Source of the DNA: Saprospiraceae bacterium
GTDB taxonomy: Bacteria > Bacteroidota > Bacteroidia > Chitinophagales > Saprospiraceae
Length of the DNA: 40,662 bases
Direction of reading: 5' to 3'
Assembly (NCBI GenBank): GCA_021299835.1
Contig: JAJTER010000030.1
Span: forward strand, 1 to 40,662
Made by a program: the position numbers and the translations under genes. The notes under the pieces were generated by a model that had not been told where the DNA came from, made no database searches, and worked only from the letters and a program-made list of their open reading frames with translations. How positions within the stretch are numbered: the stretch's first letter is position 1; every line of letters starts with the position of its first letter. Of this stretch, positions 34,399 to 40,662 are shown piece by piece.

Positions 34399-36261
34399 TT
34401 ATCGCCAGGGAATATTTTGCGTTAATTTTGGATTGCGGTCTCTTTCGTTTGGTGGTATCCTGAAAATGTATGCCTGCTGATAAACCAAATCTGACGCATT
34501 CAGGTAATACCTGGTAATATCCGCTCCCCAGGTATCTTTTTTCCAGACACCGACACCACCCGGAGGTCCCCAAACTTTTTCAATGGCTCTCCATCTTCTT
34601 AAATCAAATCCACGGTGACCTTCTGCAACCAATTCAACGATTCTTTCCTGCTCAATAGCATCAAAAAAAGCAGATTTACTTGCATATTTTGAAGGAGCTA
34701 ATGGGGGTAATGCACCTCTTGCACGGATTTTATTTACGCCCGCTATGGCATCAGGAAGGGGACCACTCACTTCATTTGAGGCTTCCGCATACATTAAAAA
34801 TACATCTGCCAATCTCATAACTGGAAATGCATAATCTCCTTCACTTCTTCCTAATCCTTCATAATTTCTGACAAATTTCCTAAATACATATCCATACAAT
34901 GCACCATCTGTATTGTAAGAAATATATTTTATACCTCCAATGGTAACATTTGCAGCCCAGGTTTTATAGATAAATGGAGAAAATCCGGTTGACTTCAACG
35001 CGGTCAAGCCAATACACATTTCATAATCCCACATGAGGGTTGACTTCATCCGATAATCTCTGTTTGCATAAGTTTTAGGATTAACCGCAGAGTTTACTGT
35101 TGTTCTGGCAGCGGAATTAGTTGTAGGATTGAGTGGAACCATTTTTGGAGCAAAATCACCCGTTGTAATCAATTGATATCTGTCTGCCAACTCAAAATAG
35201 GGAAGTACCCACACTTGTGATCCTTCAACTGTACGACCTGAAAAATCACGCATTAATTCTTCACCCTGGGAAGGGGTTGTAGGCGTTCCAGAATGAGTAA
35301 ATACCATTATCATTTCCGGATTACCATTTGCCTTAGGTGTAAACAGTTCGAAATAATTGGGTAATATTTCCGCTCTCCCTAAAGAATCAATCTGGCCTGG
35401 ATCACCATTTTTATATAAAGTCAATCCAAAATCATTCATTACAGATTTAAAATCTGCTGCAGATGCAGTAAATGCCGCTTGAGCCTCAGCTGCGTCACGC
35501 GTGAAGCCTTCTAACTCAGGCCAGCCATTTTTCTTCCAGCTTCCCCAATAAAGATTAAGTTTCCCCCTGAATGCAAGGGCTGCAGGTTTTGATGCTCTTC
35601 CCAAAACAGGGTTTTTTGCAGGAAGTTTGGCAACTGCATAATCAAAATCTGATAAAATAGCATCTTTTACCACTTTGATATTCGTTCGCTCGATAGAAGT
35701 TACTTCACTGTTGCTATATATAATTTTATCTATATAAGGAACATCTCCCCACATAGAAATTAATCTAAAATAGGTCATTCCTCTTAACAACCTTGCTTCA
35801 GCAATGATACTCTCCAAAGCTGCTAATTTTGCACCCGTTGCACTGGGCAACATTTTATTTGTAATATTTTCTATGACATAATTGCATCTATTTACCGCGC
35901 CGTATAAATAACTAAAATATTTATCAAAACTGGCACCATAACCAGATGGGGCATAAGTAGCACCTTGATAGGCATCACCTCTTAAAATACTTCCACTTGT
36001 TGCACTGGTTCCTCTTGTTCTGGTGTAATCGCCATGACCATCAAAATAATAATCTCGGTCAAATACCGCTCTGGTAGCGGCATAAGCTGACATTAATGCA
36101 ATGGTAGCATCTGCATCAGTCTTCCAGAAATTCTCTGAGGCAAGTTCGCCAGTAGGCTTTTGGTCAAGAAGGTCTTTCCTACATGATGTAGGCAAAATCA
36201 GTATTACCGTAAACAGCAAAAACGCAACAATATTTAAATGAATAGATAGATTTTTCATCAT
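34399..36261 (-). CDS. SusD/RagB-family nutrient-binding lipoprotein
   Basis: 620-aa SusD-like protein. Signal with lipobox PTSC followed by RKDLLDQKPTGELASENFWKT, the standard SusD start. Helical TPR-like repeats (NRCNYVIENI, LRGMTYFRLISMWGDVPYI) and the conserved C-terminal blocks LADVFLMYAEASNEV, IEQERIVELVAEGHRGFDLRRW and FRIPPNERDRNPKLTQN are all present. It forms the lid on the SusC transporter and captures an oligosaccharide at the outer membrane. It starts 9 bases after the susC stop, so it is strictly co-transcribed. Confidence 0.92.
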   Translation of the reverse strand: MMKNLSIHLNIVAFLLFTVILILPTSCRKDLLDQKPTGELASENFWKTDADATIALMSAYAATRAVFDRDYYFDGHGDYTRTRGTSATSGSILRGDAYQGATYAPSGYGASFDKYFSYLYGAVNRCNYVIENITNKMLPSATGAKLAALESIIAEARLLRGMTYFRLISMWGDVPYIDKIIYSNSEVTSIERTNIKVVKDAILSDFDYAVAKLPAKNPVLGRASKPAALAFRGKLNLYWGSWKKNGWPELEGFTRDAAEAQAAFTASAADFKSVMNDFGLTLYKNGDPGQIDSLGRAEILPNYFELFTPKANGNPEMIMVFTHSGTPTTPSQGEELMRDFSGRTVEGSQVWVLPYFELADRYQLITTGDFAPKMVPLNPTTNSAARTTVNSAVNPKTYANRDYRMKSTLMWDYEMCIGLTALKSTGFSPFIYKTWAANVTIGGIKYISYNTDGALYGYVFRKFVRNYEGLGRSEGDYAFPVMRLADVFLMYAEASNEVSGPLPDAIAGVNKIRARGALPPLAPSKYASKSAFFDAIEQERIVELVAEGHRGFDLRRWRAIEKVWGPPGGVGVWKKDTWGADITRYYLNASDLVYQQAYIFRIPPNERDRNPKLTQNIPWR

Positions 36262-36270
36262 CTGAAGATT

Positions 36271-39200
36271 TTAGAAACTAAGGTTTACAGCAATAGAATA
36301 AGATTTATTGATAGGATACACGTTGTTGTCATCACCCTGCTTCTCTGGATCCAAGCCACGGAAAGAAGTTAATGTGCCAATATTTTCTGCAGAACCCACA
36401 ATTCTGAAATTAGAAATGCCCATTTTTGCCAATACTTTTGAATTTACTGTATAACCAATCTGAATATTTTTCACACGTATGTAGGACATATTATCAAGCC
36501 AAAAATTAGTGGACTGTCTGTTGTTTCCACTTCCTCCCAGTCTTGGCCAAAGTCCATTTCTATTATCCCATGACCACGGATTATAGAGATGTTCCCAGGA
36601 TGCAGCATATCGCGCATTGTTAAAGTTGGTATTATTGAAGATGTTCAACCAATAATCTTTTCTTCCAGTGGCACCTTGTAGAAAAACAGTAAAGTCGAAT
36701 CCTTTAAAGGCTATAAATGTATTGAAAGCGAAGGTCGTGGTTGGACGTTCCTGCTGAAAATTAGCATAAGCTTTTCTATCATCACCTGTAATTCGACCAT
36801 CACCGTTAAGATCCTTTAGTAATAAATCACCAGGAGCTGCTCCCTGTGGCGTTGCATTATACACATCTGCCCAAGACTGCGCAATGCCCAAATCTTCATA
36901 AGAATATACGAATTGATAAGGCAAACCTATAAAAACATTACCTCTAAGCAATAATTGGTTCCATTTTTCCAAATTTGTCTTATTAATTGCCGCATTCAGA
37001 TTAAACCCATATTGTAAACTTCCAATCATGTCTTTCCAGGACAAATCAAGTTCTACCCCTCTATTTCTAAGATTGCCAATATTTGTTCTCGGTGGAGGGG
37101 AATAGGCGTAAAAAAGGAAGGTGGAAAATTCAGAAGGTCTGTTCATTCCTGTAGTAAGTCGATCATAATAATCGGCGGTAACAACCAGACGATTTCCAGA
37201 AAAGGCCAAATCCATACCTACATTAAAAACCGTTGAAGTTTCCCAGGTCAATAACCTGTTTATCATTTTACTATTTGCGAAACCTCGCTGAACAGAAGAA
37301 CCTGTAACATAGTTTAGATTAGTAAGCGTTTCCTGTTGTTCAAATCTGCCTACACCGCTATTATTACCCAAACTTCCATAGGAAACCCTAAACTTACCAT
37401 TCGAGAGGAACTTGTTCGTGAATTTTTGAATAAATTTTTCTTCCGTGAATTTCCAACCCAATGCCATGGATGGAAAAAAACCAAATCGACTGGAATCAAG
37501 AAATTTTGATGAGCCATCTACCCTGAAATTTACTTCAAAAAGATATTTATTGAATGCAGTATAATTGACTTTTCCAATATAGGATTGCAAGCCTTCTGTG
37601 CTGGATGTTCCGCTGGTTGACTGTATATCCGTCAATGCTGCATTTATCTCTGTCAAAGAAGGGTGAAGCCTATCATTTCTACCACTTCCCTGAGAACGCG
37701 CATACCAATACTCCTCATTATATACAAATAAAGCAGAAAAATCATTATTCTTGCCAATTTTTGTATTGTAGTTAAGGCTTCCATTGAATAAAGTTTTAAA
37801 TCCAGTGCTGGTAGAGTTGGAAATACCTGCGTTTGCACCTACATAATTTCTACTTCCAAAAGTTTCTGTCTGGAAATTATACGCCTGTGCGGGAATAGGA
37901 GCACTCCAAGAAAACTGATTGTAGTAATTTAAGGCATAATCAACCCTTGCTTTTAATCCTTTAATTGGTGACCAATCATAATATACTTGTAGATTGGCTT
38001 CTTGTCTGTTATTTTGTGAAGGGCTGAGCGTATAGGGTGCATAAGGATTATAGGCCTGTGGATCTTCACCATAAGCCATTACTCCGCCATAATAGCCTGT
38101 TGTAGGATCATAAGGAACCAAACCTGCAATAGCATATTGAAGGTCATTTCCTGCTGTATTTCCTGGATCAGGATCTGTGAAACCCTCTGATAGAGCATAT
38201 CGCCATTTAGACCAGTTCCCGTTGAAACGGAAGCCAGTGTTCATATTGTTTTTAATTTTTCCATCAAAATTGAACCTTGCATTGTATTGGGCATAATCAT
38301 TATTAATCTGTAATCCTCTTTCATCTTTTCCACCCAGTGAAACAAAGAAATTCGTCCCTTCATTTCCCCCAGATGCAGAAAGATTGTAATTACTGTATAA
38401 ACCCTGCCTCAATATAACATCCCAGATATCAGTATCCGGAAATCTTAATGGATCAACCATACTCTTGGCCATCCACTCATCTACAGTACCTAATCTAAAT
38501 AGTTGGTTTCCCTGAAGTGTATTTACTGCAGTCCTCTGTTGCTGAACATGTAAAGCCCTTGCATAATCTTCCATAAAATCTATTCCTTTAGTAGGAACAA
38601 CAATGGAGTTATTGCTGGTGAAATTCAATGTTGTTTTCTTGGATCCCTTTCCACTTCTGGTGGTTATCAAAATAACCCCATTTGCAGCCCTCGACCCATA
38701 AACAGAAGCAGAAGTTGCATCTTTTAAAACAGATATAGTTTCTATATCATTAATATTCAGTCTATTAATATCAACATCAGGCATTCCATCCACTACAATC
38801 AAAGGACTGGCATTATTTACAGTTCCTAGCCCTCTAATAAGTAAGCTGGCTTCATTATTACCAGCCATGCCAGAGGATTGCACAGCCTGTAACCCTGGTA
38901 CAAGTCCAGATAATGCTGAAGAAACATTAGGTAAGGCACGACTTACAATCTTCTCATCTACATTCAATTGAGAAACAGCTCCCACCAAATTAACTTTTTT
39001 CTGAGTACCATAACCAACTACCACAACCTCCGAAAGATTCTGTACGTCAGCTTCAAGTACTAAATTAATGGAAGTCTGAGTTCCAATTAAAACTTCCTGC
39101 GTAATAAATCCAACATAACTGAAAACCAAAACATTACTATTACTTATTCCTGAAATTGAATAAGTTCCATTTTCGTCGGTAACCGTCCCTAAAGTAGTAC

Positions 39201-39342
39201 CTTTTATATTTACGGTTACACCAATCAGCTCTTCATTGTTGACATCCGTAACCTTTCCCTTAATCGTCAGGGTTTGAGAAAGTAACGATTGACATGGAAA
39301 GAACAGAATAATTAACCCCAATAAAAAATGATGTATTTTCAT
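36271..39342 (-). CDS. SusC/RagA-family TonB-linked transporter
   Basis: About 1023-aa outer-membrane protein. The start at 39342 (MKIHHFLLGLIILFFP) is chosen over one six codons earlier because it begins a normal signal peptide. CarboxypepD_reg-like domain (LTIKGKVTDVNNEELIGVTV), TonB box-like EVVVVGYGTQKK, and the SusC signature NINDIETISVLKDATSASVYGSRAANGVI are followed by a full barrel ending SIAVNLSF. Takes up glycan fragments with the SusD lid. First gene of the susC-susD-lipoprotein-DUF4466 operon. Confidence 0.92.
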   Translation of the reverse strand: MKIHHFLLGLIILFFPCQSLLSQTLTIKGKVTDVNNEELIGVTVNIKGTTLGTVTDENGTYSISGISNSNVLVFSYVGFITQEVLIGTQTSINLVLEADVQNLSEVVVVGYGTQKKVNLVGAVSQLNVDEKIVSRALPNVSSALSGLVPGLQAVQSSGMAGNNEASLLIRGLGTVNNASPLIVVDGMPDVDINRLNINDIETISVLKDATSASVYGSRAANGVILITTRSGKGSKKTTLNFTSNNSIVVPTKGIDFMEDYARALHVQQQRTAVNTLQGNQLFRLGTVDEWMAKSMVDPLRFPDTDIWDVILRQGLYSNYNLSASGGNEGTNFFVSLGGKDERGLQINNDYAQYNARFNFDGKIKNNMNTGFRFNGNWSKWRYALSEGFTDPDPGNTAGNDLQYAIAGLVPYDPTTGYYGGVMAYGEDPQAYNPYAPYTLSPSQNNRQEANLQVYYDWSPIKGLKARVDYALNYYNQFSWSAPIPAQAYNFQTETFGSRNYVGANAGISNSTSTGFKTLFNGSLNYNTKIGKNNDFSALFVYNEEYWYARSQGSGRNDRLHPSLTEINAALTDIQSTSGTSSTEGLQSYIGKVNYTAFNKYLFEVNFRVDGSSKFLDSSRFGFFPSMALGWKFTEEKFIQKFTNKFLSNGKFRVSYGSLGNNSGVGRFEQQETLTNLNYVTGSSVQRGFANSKMINRLLTWETSTVFNVGMDLAFSGNRLVVTADYYDRLTTGMNRPSEFSTFLFYAYSPPPRTNIGNLRNRGVELDLSWKDMIGSLQYGFNLNAAINKTNLEKWNQLLLRGNVFIGLPYQFVYSYEDLGIAQSWADVYNATPQGAAPGDLLLKDLNGDGRITGDDRKAYANFQQERPTTTFAFNTFIAFKGFDFTVFLQGATGRKDYWLNIFNNTNFNNARYAASWEHLYNPWSWDNRNGLWPRLGGSGNNRQSTNFWLDNMSYIRVKNIQIGYTVNSKVLAKMGISNFRIVGSAENIGTLTSFRGLDPEKQGDDNNVYPINKSYSIAVNLSF

Positions 39343-39682
39343 AATTTTTATTTTTACCAAACGCTTATGTTTATTTCTGGAAAAGTGAAATCCTTTTTCT
39401 CAAAAAAATTAAGAAGCAGGCTATCAACTTGATTCTAAAAAAACTGAGCTAAATATATTAAAAAAATTTAGAATAGCTATCAAAATATTTATATAAAATA
39501 ATAAAAAGTGAATCGTTTACGTTAACGATAGATAGTTAATTTTTGTGGAAATATTTTAAAGAAAATAGTTTAGTAAAAAATATTAACATCCACTTCCTAA
39601 AGTTTAAAATAATTCTTGGCTCATTAGATATCATATTTTTTTAAAAAAAATCCGTTTATTTACTTTATAATTTTATTGCCAA
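39343..39682. other. Upstream region of susC, 340 bp
   Basis: AT-rich, no gene on either strand. It includes a candidate operator (39512-39529) and a T7/A8 run pair near 39640 that could form a weak terminator for the mutarotase gene. An exact TAnnTTTG element could not be found on the minus strand. Confidence 0.5.
39512..39529. promoter_or_regulatory. Candidate palindromic operator upstream of susC
   Basis: ATCGTT-TACGTT-AACGAT is a dyad with perfect 6-base half-sites, resembling LacI/GalR-type operators built on CGTTxACGTTAACG. It lies about 170 bases before the susC start. No LacI-family gene is in the window, so the regulator is hypothetical. Confidence 0.4.
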
Positions 39683-40015
39683 TTATTTGTTTGCATCATT
39701 ATAAAAGATCTGCTCCATGATCGCCCACCCATTTTCTCCTGGCAAAGGAATCTGCATTGGATTACAAACTTCAAGCCATGCTTTATTTCGAGGTTCCTTG
39801 GCCAGAGCACTCATATCTGACTCAAAATTTTCTCCTTTATATTCGTAATAACCAAACTCAAAGAAATCATCACCTATCTGGTGTAAAAAAATACTAAAAT
39901 TAAATAGATGATATTGGATCAAAAGATCACGAACACCAGGGTGATTATCTTCATGAAGTTTCTTATAACTCTCTACACATTCTGGTCTAAGTTTTATGAC
40001 TATACCGATACGCAT
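39683..40015 (-). CDS. rhaM: L-rhamnose mutarotase family protein
   Basis: 110-aa sugar mutarotase. MRIGIVIKLRPECVESYKKLHE, HPGVRDLLIQYHLFNFSIFLH and the C-terminal WLEVCNPMQIPLPGENGWAIMEQIFY match the L-rhamnose/L-fucose mutarotase (RhaM-like) family, which interconverts anomers of 6-deoxy sugars. It starts 12 bases after the stop of the amidohydrolase gene, so the two are co-transcribed. With a fuconolactonase neighbour, L-fucose or L-rhamnose catabolism is likely. Length is normal. Confidence 0.85.
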   Translation of the reverse strand: MRIGIVIKLRPECVESYKKLHEDNHPGVRDLLIQYHLFNFSIFLHQIGDDFFEFGYYEYKGENFESDMSALAKEPRNKAWLEVCNPMQIPLPGENGWAIMEQIFYNDANK

Positions 40016-40027
40016 TATATCAAAATT

Positions 40028-40662
40028 TCAATGGGTTTGTAAATATATACGTTCTGCATTTCCGCCCATAATAGCTCTTTGTTCATTAGCCGAGAGCGTA
40101 TTTATGAGGCTTAAAACTGTATTAACCCAGTTAGTATAAGTACTTTTAATCAGACAAACAGGCCAGTCAGATCCGAATACCATTCTTTCCGGACCAAATG
40201 CATCTAAAATAGTTTCAAAATAAGGTTTTAGAAGTTCTATATCCCAGGATTCCTGTAAAATCTCTGTAACCATTCCAGATAATTTACAATATACATGCTC
40301 CCTCTCCGAAATTTTCTTTATATGATTAGCCCAATCCACATCAAATGAATTTTTATTGATTTTTGGTTTTGCTATGTGATCAAGAACAAAAGTTTGTCGG
40401 GGATGACTGTCCACAAATTTAATAGTCTGAGGCAAATGATGCGCAAAAATCAATATATCGTAACACAATCCAAACTTATTAAGCGATTTAATTCCCTCAT
40501 TGAAATCGGGGCGCAATATAAAATTATTATCAGGCTCATCATGAATAACATGGCGAAAACCTACTATTTTATTTTCAGACTTATAGATTTCGATATATTT
40601 TTCGACCTTTTTATCACAAAATGGAACCCATCCAACTACCCCTTTTATGAAAGAATTATCCT
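40028..40662 (-). CDS. Fuconolactonase-type amidohydrolase (5' end outside the window)
   Basis: Amidohydrolase-family (COG3618-like) lactonase open to the window edge; the 5' part is missing here. Visible motifs: GVVGWVPFCDKK near the edge, GFRHVIHDEPD, FVLDHIAKPKI (the metal-family VLDHxxKP block), YCKLSGMVTE and ERMVFGSDWPVC. Such enzymes hydrolyse L-fucono-lactone or related sugar lactones. Sits directly upstream of the mutarotase (12-base gap), supporting a role in 6-deoxy-sugar oxidation, inferred from context. Confidence 0.85.
   Translation of the reverse strand, partial: DNSFIKGVVGWVPFCDKKVEKYIEIYKSENKIVGFRHVIHDEPDNNFILRPDFNEGIKSLNKFGLCYDILIFAHHLPQTIKFVDSHPRQTFVLDHIAKPKINKNSFDVDWANHIKKISEREHVYCKLSGMVTEILQESWDIELLKPYFETILDAFGPERMVFGSDWPVCLIKSTYTNWVNTVLSLINTLSANEQRAIMGGNAERIYLQTH

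Noticed and set aside
39630-39665. T7/A8 run as a terminator of the mutarotase gene
   Set aside because: Pure A/T pairing without a GC stem; too weak to call.
1-40662. CRISPR array or tRNA genes
   Set aside because: No regularly spaced repeats and no tRNA-like cloverleaf stretches were seen on reading through the window.

Overview
The window reads as a low-GC chromosome segment of a Bacteroidota bacterium. Supporting signs are SusC/SusD outer-membrane pairs, a sulfatase with a type IX secretion C-terminal domain, many lipoproteins with Bacteroidota-style signals, TAnnTTTG-like -7 promoter elements, and BRO/RhuM/DUF6934/DUF6922 accessory families. The genus cannot be fixed from the sequence alone. 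There are no tRNA or rRNA genes and no CRISPR array.

Left half (1-20.7 kb): a defence and toxin-antitoxin island, much of it decaying. In order it holds: an RloA/RloB ATPase-TOPRIM pair followed by a ghost of a type I hsdR gene; an IS21-like end fragment; a lipoprotein; a HARE-HTH scrap; an RHH-PIN toxin-antitoxin pair; a truncated second PIN gene with its small partner; a Fic toxin with a Fic-inhibiting antitoxin; and a truncated adenine methyltransferase. Next comes an intact two-gene unit: a MazG-like NTP pyrophosphohydrolase overlapping a 737-aa GIY-YIG / DUF2075 helicase / S24 peptidase fusion. Then follow a BRO-like gene, a GIY-YIG/SF2 helicase and a DUF262-DUF1524 (GmrSD-like) gene, each carrying one disabling lesion, then a broken DUF6934 gene, an AbiEii-type pair, a second BRO gene beside an inverted scrap of the same methyltransferase, a broken RhuM gene, and a second truncated PIN/small-protein unit. 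Several small modules end at a shared GCCAGC..GTAACAGC-like motif, which suggests cassette-like exchange.

Right half (20.8-40.7 kb): mostly intact metabolic and envelope genes on the minus strand. They are an alpha/beta-hydrolase-SGNH esterase fusion, a PhzF isomerase, an SDR oxidoreductase, a divergent FAD amine oxidase, a sulfatase followed by two DoxX-like membrane proteins, a SusD-like remnant, a TonB-dependent receptor divergent from a beta-propeller phytase, and a SusC-SusD-lipoprotein-DUF4466 operon preceded by an L-rhamnose mutarotase and a fuconolactonase-type amidohydrolase. Together they suggest capture and breakdown of phytate and of sulfated or acylated, 6-deoxy-sugar-containing glycans.

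The best candidate for an under-described system is the MazG + GIY-YIG/DUF2075/S24 pair (6808-9337). It stays fully open while nearly every neighbouring restriction gene is broken.
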